From Proteiniborus sp. DW1 (GTDB lineage Bacteria > Bacillota > Clostridia > Tissierellales > Proteiniboraceae): a DNA stretch of 64,000 nucleotides. The notes beneath the pieces were generated by a model that was not told where the DNA came from, did not search any database, and saw only the letters and a program-made list of their open reading frames with translations. This document shows positions 57,335-64,000 of this stretch, one piece after another. How positions within the stretch are numbered: the first letter of the stretch is position 1; each line of letters begins with the position of its first letter. Made by a program: the position numbers and the translations under genes. The DNA is taken from NCBI RefSeq assembly GCF_900095305.1, contig NZ_FMDO01000030.1, forward strand, positions 96,195-160,194, read 5' to 3'.

Positions 57335-58762
57335 ATGGGAGATAAAACTGAGGGAAAAAAGCTTCAAGATTTACTAACTCATAAATGGAGAAATTCTTGG
57401 GAACATTTTAATGAAAGCGAAGTAAAAGATGTATTCGAAACTGGAGAAGAGTATAAGTATTTTCTTGATATATGTAAGACAGAGAGAGAATCTGCTGAGG
57501 AAATCGTTAAGAGAGCAAGGGAAAAAGGCTACATATCTATTGAGGAATTAATTAAGAATCAAAAGCAAATAGAACCAGGGATGAAGATTTATGCTGAAAA
57601 CAAGAACAAGGCAGTTGCGTTATTTGTAATAGGAAAAGAAAAACTCGAAAATGGCATGAATATTGTAGGCTCTCATATTGATGCACCAAGAATTGACTTA
57701 AAGCAATTTCCTCTATATGAAGATTCAGAATTAGCGCTGCTTAAGACTCATTATTATGGTGGTATTAAGAAATACCAGTGGGTTGCTTTACCTTTAGCAC
57801 TTCATGGTGTCCTTATAAAGAAAAATGGTGAAAAGGTAAAGGTAGTTATTGGGGAAGAGGAAGATGATCCAGTATTCTTTATAACAGATTTGTTGCCACA
57901 TCTTGCTAAGGATCAGATGGCTAAAAAGATGGACGAGGGAATTACAGGAGAAGGACTTAATGTTTTATTTGGAAGTATCCCTTACAATGAAAAAGAACTC
58001 AGTGACAGAGTAAAGCTTAATGTTCTAAATATCTTGTATGAGAAATATGGAATGGTAGAAGAAGATTTTACTTCAGCTGAATTTGAAATAGTTCCTGCAG
58101 GAAAGGCTAAGGATGTAGGTATTGACAGGAGCATGGTTGGGGGCTATGGTCAAGATGATAGAGCTTGTGCCTTTACAGCACTTAAAGCAATACTTAACGT
58201 AGAAAATCCTAACAGAACGGCAGTCGCTTTATTTGTAGATAAAGAAGAGATTGGTAGTGTTGGTAATACAGGAATGGAATCTATGTTCTTTGAAAATATG
58301 GTTTCTGAGCTTATAGCCTTATCTAATACTAGTTACAGTGATTTAATAGTCAAGAGAGCTTTAGCAAACTCAAAAGTCCTATCTGCAGATACACTAGCTG
58401 GCTTCGATCCAAATTATCCTGAAGTACTAGATAAGAAAAATTCTCCTTTTATAGGTAAAGGAATTACTCTAGTCAAATACACAGGTGTTAGAGGAAAAGG
58501 CGGCAGTAATGATGCTAACTCTGAATATTTAGGAGAGGTTAGAAAGCTATTTAATGATAACAATATTATTTGGCAAATGGGTGAGCTAGGTAAAGTAGAC
58601 CAAGGTGGCGGTGGAACAATAGCTTACATATTAGCTAGATATGGGATGGAAGTAGTAGACTGTGGAGTGCCACTTTTAAGTGTTCATGCTCCTTATGAGA
58701 TTGCAAGCAAGGCTGATATTTATATGACATATAAAGGATATAAGGTATTTTTTGAATCATAA
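57335..58762 (+). CDS. M18-family aminopeptidase
   Basis: Metallo-aminopeptidase of the M18 family, removing N-terminal (often acidic) residues from peptides in the cytoplasm. Zinc-ligand blocks: GSHIDAPRID near residue 112, GYGQDDRA near 270, VDKEEIGSVG near 305, and the C-terminal SVHAPYEIAS near 448. Length is 475 aa. GGAGGG precedes the ATG. It fits a peptide-fermenting lifestyle. It is a single gene. Confidence 0.92.
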   Translation: MGDKTEGKKLQDLLTHKWRNSWEHFNESEVKDVFETGEEYKYFLDICKTERESAEEIVKRAREKGYISIEELIKNQKQIEPGMKIYAENKNKAVALFVIGKEKLENGMNIVGSHIDAPRIDLKQFPLYEDSELALLKTHYYGGIKKYQWVALPLALHGVLIKKNGEKVKVVIGEEEDDPVFFITDLLPHLAKDQMAKKMDEGITGEGLNVLFGSIPYNEKELSDRVKLNVLNILYEKYGMVEEDFTSAEFEIVPAGKAKDVGIDRSMVGGYGQDDRACAFTALKAILNVENPNRTAVALFVDKEEIGSVGNTGMESMFFENMVSELIALSNTSYSDLIVKRALANSKVLSADTLAGFDPNYPEVLDKKNSPFIGKGITLVKYTGVRGKGGSNDANSEYLGEVRKLFNDNNIIWQMGELGKVDQGGGGTIAYILARYGMEVVDCGVPLLSVHAPYEIASKADIYMTYKGYKVFFES

Positions 58763-58766
58763 AAAA

Positions 58767-58790
58767 TAGCCGAGGATTTGTCCTCGGCTA
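58767..58790 (-). terminator. Terminator shared by aminopeptidase and LysR genes
   Basis: Perfect 10-base arms TAGCCGAGGA (58767-58776) and TCCTCGGCTA (58781-58790). The A-run at 58761-58766 is a T-run for the minus strand, so it fits the LysR gene best. Confidence 0.85.
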
Positions 58791-58805
58791 ATATAATTAT
58801 CTGTT

Positions 58806-59717
58806 CTATAACTGTGCTTTAGATATATACTCAATTACAAAATCCCTGAAGGTCAGACTTAATGGTGAAAGCTGTCTTTTTTTATGATAAACAAAATAAA
58901 ATTGACGCCTTAAATCTAAACCTTTAATATTATAGGGCTTCAATATACCTAAATCCATTTCTCTTTTAATAGCTCTTTCAGAAATGAAGCTTATTCCAAT
59001 ACCTAACTCAATAAATTTTTTAATAGTTTCGATATCCTCAATATAGGCAAGTATGTTAAAGGTATCTAAATCAAGCCCTTGTTCTTTTAACTTGTTCTCC
59101 AAAAGTTCTCTTGTACCTGACCCCTTTTCCCTAAGAATAATTTTCTTCTCTAACAAAAAGTCCATATCAAGCTCACTGTATTCTTCCCACGGATAATCCT
59201 TAGTATTTGGGGTAACAACATACATCTTATCTTCCATTAATTCTATGTATTCAAGTTGAGGAGAAGGAAACTTAGCTCCGATTATTCCAAAGTCAGTTAC
59301 ACCATCTAACAAACCTTCAACAACTTTTTTTGAGTCGAAGTCTGATAATGTAAATGTGACATCGGGATATTTATCAGTAAATTGTTTCAATAATGGTGGA
59401 AGTACATAATGTCTTGGAATAGAGCTAGAGCTTATTTCTAGATGACCTTGAACTTTACCCTTATGAGCTCCTAAATCAAACTGTGCCATGTTACGCATAT
59501 TTATAATATTAAGTGCATATTTGTAAAGAAGTTCACCAGCTTCAGTAGGTGAAACACTTTTACCCGATCTATTTAACAAAAATGTTCCAAGTTCATTTTC
59601 TAGGTTTTGAATATGGCTCGTAACAGTAGGCTGAGTAAGGTATAATTTTTGAGCAGCCTTCGAAAAACTTTTTCTATTTACTACTTCTATAAAGGTTTCA
59701 AGTTGTCTAAAATCCAA
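58806..59717 (-). CDS. LysR-family transcriptional regulator
   Basis: Regulator with an N-terminal winged HTH (FSKAAQKLYLTQPTVTSHIQNLE at about 18-40) and a substrate-binding effector domain. The 303-residue protein starts at TTG 59717 (DFRQLETFIEVV), with GTGGTG upstream; the upstream ATG is outside that site. The sequence pattern resembles the CysL-like and selenium-metabolism-associated LysR proteins of clostridia, but its targets are not evident. It faces the aminopeptidase gene convergently. Confidence 0.9.
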   Translation of the reverse strand: MDFRQLETFIEVVNRKSFSKAAQKLYLTQPTVTSHIQNLENELGTFLLNRSGKSVSPTEAGELLYKYALNIINMRNMAQFDLGAHKGKVQGHLEISSSSIPRHYVLPPLLKQFTDKYPDVTFTLSDFDSKKVVEGLLDGVTDFGIIGAKFPSPQLEYIELMEDKMYVVTPNTKDYPWEEYSELDMDFLLEKKIILREKGSGTRELLENKLKEQGLDLDTFNILAYIEDIETIKKFIELGIGISFISERAIKREMDLGILKPYNIKGLDLRRQFYFVYHKKRQLSPLSLTFRDFVIEYISKAQL

Positions 59718-59825
59718 TATATCACCACTTTCTATTCTCATAATTTAATACTATTTGAAAAGAGCAATTTTGTCAATAATCATAGATAATACTAATAGCA
59801 CTAGACTTAATATGGGGTGTATATC

Positions 59826-59981
59826 GTGAGTATTATATTAGATGAGTTGAATTATACCATAGGCAAATTAAATTAAAAGGAACGAGAAGGAAAGGAGCTT
59901 AAAGAAAATCAATTTTGGTATGGAGAAGAGTTAAAGGCTGCAAGAGATATAGTATTGAAGGTAGAAAAGTTAGATAGGTAG
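59826..59981 (+). pseudogene. Small gene with an in-frame stop, about 51 codons
   Basis: Starting at GTG 59826, the frame reads 16 codons (SIILDELNYTIGKLN), hits TAA at 59874-59876, and stays open for 34 more codons in the same frame (KEREGKELKENQFWYGEELK, then AARDIVLKVEKLDR) to TAG. GGGGTG lies before the GTG. The helical, charged downstream part looks protein-like. A nonsense mutation in a small gene is the simplest reading; a separate short gene after the stop is possible. Function unknown. Confidence 0.4.
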
Positions 59982-60074
59982 TTAAAGATTAGAGCTACAA
60001 TTTAATACGCTTATCTCATATTAAGTAGACTTTAGTAATATAATCTATTAAAGCTAGTATGAGAGGTGATATTC

Positions 60075-60242
60075 ATGAAGCATATGACGATACTAGAATA
60101 CAATGATGGTTCAGGACTTACTGATAAAGTTCAAAGATGGGTAAGTGAAAACGAGGACCAAATTCTGGAGATAGTAGATGTTGAATATTCACAGCACGGA
60201 AATATTTTTATTGCTACAATAACTTATGAAGAGCGTACATAG
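60075..60242 (+). CDS. Small protein, 55 aa, Cse60-like
   Basis: Protein with sequence pattern LTDKVQRWVSENEDQILEIV followed by DVEYSQHGNIFIATITYEE. The alternation and the DVEYS/IxYxE ends resemble the sporulation protein Cse60/DUF2758 family. GAGAGGTGAT precedes the ATG, and a strong terminator follows the stop, so it is a real gene despite its size. Role in sporulation is inferred from resemblance only. Confidence 0.65.
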   Translation: MKHMTILEYNDGSGLTDKVQRWVSENEDQILEIVDVEYSQHGNIFIATITYEERT

Positions 60243-60259
60243 TATTTTTATGAGCAAAA

Positions 60260-60309
60260 AAATATAAAAAGCAAGATATATACCAGTATATGTCTTGCTT
60301 TTTATATTT
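60260..60309. terminator. Bidirectional terminator before tRNA-Leu
   Basis: Seventeen-base arms 60260-60276 and 60293-60309 (AAATATAAAAAGCAAGA and complement), with an inner TATATA-type stem. It can end both the Cse60-like gene and the tRNA transcript. Confidence 0.85.
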
Positions 60310-60320
60310 AATATTTAATA

Positions 60321-60402
<82 letters not shown>

Positions 60403-60535
60403 TTATAAGCTAGAACAAAAAAATTTTAACATAATACAGATGATAAGTCAATAGAAAATAAAGTAACTTATTAATAAGGAAATTCATATACTTTTTGTAA
60501 CGAATAGAAAATTCTATTTTAGGCTCTAATGTTAT

Positions 60536-60546
60536 GATAGAAACTT
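60536..60546 (+). repeat. Copy 3 of GATAGAAACTT motif
   Basis: Same 11-mer as at 40093 and 57193, here 104 bases before the L,D-transpeptidase gene, with an upstream ATTCTATTTTA segment. The rest of 60403-60649 has no gene. Confidence 0.4.
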
Positions 60547-60649
60547 TTATTTTATTACAATGATAGTTATTTTATAGGTGATAAATTTTAGTAATATTAC
60601 ATAAACTTTTCTTACATGGTGTTAATTTATTGTTTGTAGGAGGATATGT

Positions 60650-62095
60650 ATGAGAAGGTTCATAATAATAATCGCATTAACTTTAGTATTTTCTTTTCAA
60701 AGCGTAGCTCAATCCCAACAAGCAATACCTCAATATAGAATAGAAATAGATATATTGTCTAGAACTCTCTATTTTTTTGAGAACAACAGCATAACAAAAA
60801 AATATCCTATAGCTGTGGGAAAAGCGAGTACACAAACACCAATAGGAGAATACAAGATAATTAACAAAGTAGTTAATCCATATTACTCCAAGAAGAAAAT
60901 AGCAGGAGGAAGTCCACAAAACCCTTTAGGCAGTAGGTGGATGGGGTTTAAGCCATCCTACGGAATCCATGGAAATAACAATCCAAAGTCTATAGGAACA
61001 TTTGTGTCAGAGGGCTGCGTAAGAATGTACGATAAGGATGTAAAGGAGTTATATGAAAAGGTTACATTAGGAACACCAGTAATGGTAAAATACGAGCCAA
61101 TACAAGTAAAAAATGATATAGAAAAAGCTAATCCCATAATTATTGTATATCCTGATACCTATAAGCAGGTATCAAATTTGGCAAATCTAGTTGACGAAAA
61201 ATTAATAGAGCTTAGTCTTATAGATAAAATTGATGCTAATAGACTAAACGCATTAAAAAAGCTATTGAATAAAGAACTTGTGTTTTTTTCAGACAAATGG
61301 GTTTACATGATAAATGGAAATTATATTACTAATGATGTAGTAATTAAGGATGCTGATCTATATGTGAATCTTGATAAAATTTGTAGCTATCTTAATATAG
61401 ATATAGTAGCTACTGAATCTATTGAAACTGTTCAAATTTTAAATAATAACATACCTATAATAGAAAACGAAGGAAGTAGGTATGTTACAGTTAGTTCATT
61501 AGAGAATAATCTTGGTGGGATTCACAAGATAAATAGAGAACAGCAATTAATTAACTTAGATTTAAGCTATATACTATATAATAGCAAGTTTGTAAAAGGT
61601 GGAATAATAGATATAGAAGGAGAGGCAGCCATTTCTTTAGATGCCTTAGACAACATGTTTTATGGCAAACTAAGTAGTTCTAAGGATAAAGCAAGTGTAA
61701 TAGTAAATAATAAAGAAATAGAATGTAATATCGTTAATAATAAGCCATATATATATTTGAAGGATTTTATAGCTCAAACAAACTTTAAATTAAATACATA
61801 TACAAAGGATAAGTATATAGAAATTTTTAGTGATGCTTATGCAATTTATTATGGAATAACCTATAAAGGAATTATCAGCAACAGGGATTTCTTTATTCCT
61901 AGGGAACTACTAATAAAGATGTTATCTGATTATCAAATAGATCCATTTGATAACTGTGATTGCTTAGCTACTATACAAATTTTATTACAGGAAAATGAGT
62001 TATACTATAATATAAGTAGATTACCAAATTGCTATAAGGTAACAAAGAAATATTATAATACAATATTTTTTCTTGATAAGAAAATGTGTCCATAA
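60650..62095 (+). CDS. L,D-transpeptidase (YkuD) with C-terminal stalk-like region
   Basis: Secreted cell-wall cross-linking enzyme. A signal peptide occupies about residues 1-20 (FIIIIALTLVFSFQSVA). The YkuD domain (about 27-150) has H107 in GIHGNNNP and the catalytic Cys in SEGC123VRM, both intact. The remaining 330 residues contain repeated short segments that resemble copper-amine-oxidase N-terminal-like stalk domains of Firmicute surface proteins. Length is 481 aa. AGGAGG precedes the ATG, and a strong terminator follows. Confidence 0.88.
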   Translation: MRRFIIIIALTLVFSFQSVAQSQQAIPQYRIEIDILSRTLYFFENNSITKKYPIAVGKASTQTPIGEYKIINKVVNPYYSKKKIAGGSPQNPLGSRWMGFKPSYGIHGNNNPKSIGTFVSEGCVRMYDKDVKELYEKVTLGTPVMVKYEPIQVKNDIEKANPIIIVYPDTYKQVSNLANLVDEKLIELSLIDKIDANRLNALKKLLNKELVFFSDKWVYMINGNYITNDVVIKDADLYVNLDKICSYLNIDIVATESIETVQILNNNIPIIENEGSRYVTVSSLENNLGGIHKINREQQLINLDLSYILYNSKFVKGGIIDIEGEAAISLDALDNMFYGKLSSSKDKASVIVNNKEIECNIVNNKPYIYLKDFIAQTNFKLNTYTKDKYIEIFSDAYAIYYGITYKGIISNRDFFIPRELLIKMLSDYQIDPFDNCDCLATIQILLQENELYYNISRLPNCYKVTKKYYNTIFFLDKKMCP

Positions 62096-62137
62096 TTTTA
62101 ATTATTTCTAAAAAATATGTTGATAGACAGAACATTA

Positions 62138-62177
62138 AAAAAACCTTTAATTTCATTACTGAAATTAAAGGTTTTTT
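62138..62177 (+). terminator. Terminator after the transpeptidase gene
   Basis: Eighteen-base perfect arms 62138-62155 and 62160-62177 with loop TTAC, ending in TTTTTT. Confidence 0.9.
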
Positions 62178-62281
62178 GTGCATAATCACCCCAAAAATGA
62201 TAGAATAGATTTTAGATTTGTATGCTGATAAATATAAGGTATAAATAACATATAAAAGCATTTGGGGGAAGAGGTGAATGA

Positions 62282-62872
62282 ATGTTTGATAAGGAGCAAA
62301 AACTCATAAAAAAATGCGCAAATGGAAACTTAAAGGCTTTTGATGAACTAATAGAAAAGTATGAAAAAACAGCTTATAACATAGCACTTAGAATGTTAAA
62401 GAACCCAGAAGATGCAATGGATGTTTCTCAAGAAGCATTTATTAAGGTTTTTAGATCTATAAAGACCTTTAACTTTGAGTCGGCATTTTCTACATGGTTG
62501 TATAGAATAGTTACAAATACCTGCCTAGATTTTTTAAGAAAAAGGAATTCCAATGTTTATTCAATAGATAATCCAATTCAAACAGAGGAAGGAGAAATTG
62601 AAAGAGATATTCCTGACGAAGCTGACAGCCCAGAAGAATTATTAGAAAAGAAGCTTACAAAGGAAATGGTTAATAATTCAATAAATAAATTAGAGGAAAA
62701 TCATAGGATAGTAATAATTCTTAGAGATATTCAGGGGTTCAGTTACGAAGAAATATCGAAGATTTTAGATTGCTCTATTGGAACTGTAAAATCAAGAATA
62801 AATAGAGCACGTAAAAACTTGAAAGATATAATAATAAAAGATATGGAACTTAATAAAGAATATAACGTCTAA
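62282..62872 (+). CDS. ECF sigma factor (SigW-like)
   Basis: Extracytoplasmic-function sigma factor of 196 aa. Region 2 (about 20-90) has DAMDVSQEAFIKVFRSI and FSTWLYRIVTNTCLDFLRK; region 4 (about 125-185) has GFSYEEISKILDCSIGTVKSRI. It directly precedes a zinc-finger anti-sigma gene by 20 bases, the usual arrangement. GAGGTGAATGA lies before the ATG. It likely responds to envelope stress and may direct its own promoter. Confidence 0.93.
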   Translation: MFDKEQKLIKKCANGNLKAFDELIEKYEKTAYNIALRMLKNPEDAMDVSQEAFIKVFRSIKTFNFESAFSTWLYRIVTNTCLDFLRKRNSNVYSIDNPIQTEEGEIERDIPDEADSPEELLEKKLTKEMVNNSINKLEENHRIVIILRDIQGFSYEEISKILDCSIGTVKSRINRARKNLKDIIIKDMELNKEYNV

Positions 62873-62892
62873 TATTTGAAAGGAGGGATAAG

Positions 62893-63966
62893 ATGAATTG
62901 CAGAGAGTTTACTGATAATATATCCTCATATATTGACAATGAAATGAATGAAATAGAAAAAAAAGAATTTGAACTTCATATTTTAAAATGCAATAATTGT
63001 AGACAAGAATATGAAGATATGATTAAGATGCTAAAATATATAAAATACCAGGAACAAGCTGAACTACCTGATAATTATAGATTAGAACTTAGACGCAAAT
63101 TGAAAAAGGCAGCTAAAGAAGAGAAGAAAGTAAGTTGGAGGCTTATATCTTCTATAGCAGCAGGACTTATTATAATGATTGTAAGCTTTAGTATACTTTA
63201 TGATAGATTTCCACTTAAGGGACAAGAAGAAAATTTAAGTAAAAGTGATAAAAGCCAAATTTTGCAGGGAAATATGACTTTTGATGCAAAGGAGCCTATG
63301 GTATCAATAGAAGAAAAAAATATAGAAGTGAAAGCTTTTACTGATAACTCTGTTACTGACCCTAATATAGCAATTACTAGTGTTCCAGTAAAAGGGAGTG
63401 ATAAAGAGAATTTTTCATCAATGCAAGACTTTGGAACTATGGCTTCGAGAAGTAGCATAGGAAAAAGTAGAAAAGCAATAAAGGAAGCATACTTATCTAT
63501 TGATTTAGAAGAATTAGATAAAGTTCAGGAGAAAATATCTAATTATATTGAAGAAAATGGAGGATTTATAGAAAGCATTGATAAAGAAGGATTTGAGAAT
63601 AGTATAGAGCATAATGAAAGAAGTCATTTAATTAAAATTAGAATATCATCAGATAAATTTGAAGAAACATTAGATTTTTTAAGACAATTAGGGACTTTGA
63701 TAGAAGAGAAGTTAACACATGATGATATTACTGATGAATACTATAATATAGAAACTAATTTGAGATGCCTATATGAACAAGAAAACTTATTGCTAGGGAT
63801 ATTATATAAAGTAGAAGATGCAGATGATAAAGCTCTGGTAGAAGATGAACTTAAGAAAGTAAAAGAGGAAATCAACTCAGAAGCATTATCTTTAGAAGAA
63901 TATGATAATTCAACAATGCTATCGACTATTAACACTAAGCTAAATGAAGTAGGTAAAGATGACTGA
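62893..63966 (+). CDS. Zinc-finger anti-sigma factor fused to DUF4349
   Basis: Transmembrane protein partner of the ECF sigma factor. The N-terminal ZAS domain has H29-x3-C33-x2-C36, with C3 nearby. A transmembrane helix spans about 83-103, then a Ser/Lys-rich external linker, then a DUF4349-like domain (about 195-350; YLSIDLEELDKVQEKI and ITDEYYNIETNL). Unlike many DUF4349 proteins it has no C-terminal membrane helix. AGGAGGG precedes the ATG. The external domain may be the stress sensor that releases the sigma factor. Confidence 0.85.
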   Translation: MNCREFTDNISSYIDNEMNEIEKKEFELHILKCNNCRQEYEDMIKMLKYIKYQEQAELPDNYRLELRRKLKKAAKEEKKVSWRLISSIAAGLIIMIVSFSILYDRFPLKGQEENLSKSDKSQILQGNMTFDAKEPMVSIEEKNIEVKAFTDNSVTDPNIAITSVPVKGSDKENFSSMQDFGTMASRSSIGKSRKAIKEAYLSIDLEELDKVQEKISNYIEENGGFIESIDKEGFENSIEHNERSHLIKIRISSDKFEETLDFLRQLGTLIEEKLTHDDITDEYYNIETNLRCLYEQENLLLGILYKVEDADDKALVEDELKKVKEEINSEALSLEEYDNSTMLSTINTKLNEVGKDD

Positions 63967-63972
63967 TATTTT

Positions 63973-63998
63973 AGAACTCTAACTTTAGAGTTCTTTTT
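63973..63998 (+). terminator. Terminator of the sigma/anti-sigma operon
   Basis: AGAACTCTAA (63973-63982) and TTAGAGTTCT (63985-63994), followed by TTTT. Confidence 0.85.
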
Positions 63999-64000
63999 AT

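Noticed and set aside
59874..59876. Recoded stop (selenocysteine or read-through)
   Set aside because: The stop is TAA; selenocysteine uses TGA, and no recoding structure is visible.

Overview
The window looks like a chromosomal segment of a low-GC, spore-forming, amino-acid-fermenting anaerobic Firmicute (Clostridia/Tissierellia type). Support comes from very AT-rich coding and spacer DNA, strong GGAGG-type ribosome binding sites with many TTG/GTG starts, sporulation-type genes (SpoVB, a Cse60-like protein, a coat-like small hydrophobic protein), a DegS/DegU pair, a Firmicute-type 6S RNA, and complete clostridial routes for glutamate and histidine breakdown. The species cannot be named from sequence alone.

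Layout. 1-5.8 kb: 5' end of NAD kinase, divergent from an RluD-type pseudouridine synthase; several small hypothetical genes, including a divergent pair that shares a short Leu/Pro motif; a divergent FtsH; 6S RNA (ssrS). 5.9-10.3 kb: a foreign island with an apparently complete restriction-modification cassette (Type I-like methylase and half-size specificity subunit, divergent from a controller gene overlapping a small PD-(D/E)XK nuclease), then wreckage of an integrative element, including a large serine recombinase collapsed to its two ends. 10.4-17 kb: SDR oxidoreductase, a MacB-like ABC ATPase with a coiled-coil FtsX permease, and SpoVB. 17-28 kb: an 840-base leader, then a uniform cluster for glutamate fermentation by the methylaspartate pathway: glmS-glmL-glmE, mal, citD-citE-citF (probably acting as citramalate lyase), citC, citX and citG. 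28-40 kb: PHP phosphatase, heterodimeric ABC exporter, glycerophosphodiesterase with an MFS transporter, lipid kinase, M23 peptidase with bactofilin, and MarR with MATE. 40-47.7 kb: an exceptional 1796-residue signalling protein (pseudokinase, STAND-like ATPase, TPRs, GAF, GGDEF, GAF), a LacI regulator, a small membrane protein and ThpR. 47.8-53.7 kb: histidine degradation, hutH-hutU-ftcD-hutI. 53.8-64 kb: DUF896 protein, lone CheW, DegS/DegU with a small exported protein, M18 aminopeptidase, LysR regulator, Cse60-like gene, tRNA-Leu(CAA), L,D-transpeptidase, and an ECF sigma factor with a zinc-finger anti-sigma/DUF4349 protein.

How the parts fit. The hut genes convert histidine to glutamate and formimino-tetrahydrofolate. 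The glm-mal-cit cluster converts glutamate through methylaspartate and mesaconate to citramalate, then to acetate and pyruvate. Together they cover most of histidine-to-acetate/pyruvate fermentation; the mesaconate hydratase is not in the window. The most distinctive items are the AhdI-like (Type IIH) restriction cassette and the giant pseudokinase-STAND-TPR-diguanylate cyclase.
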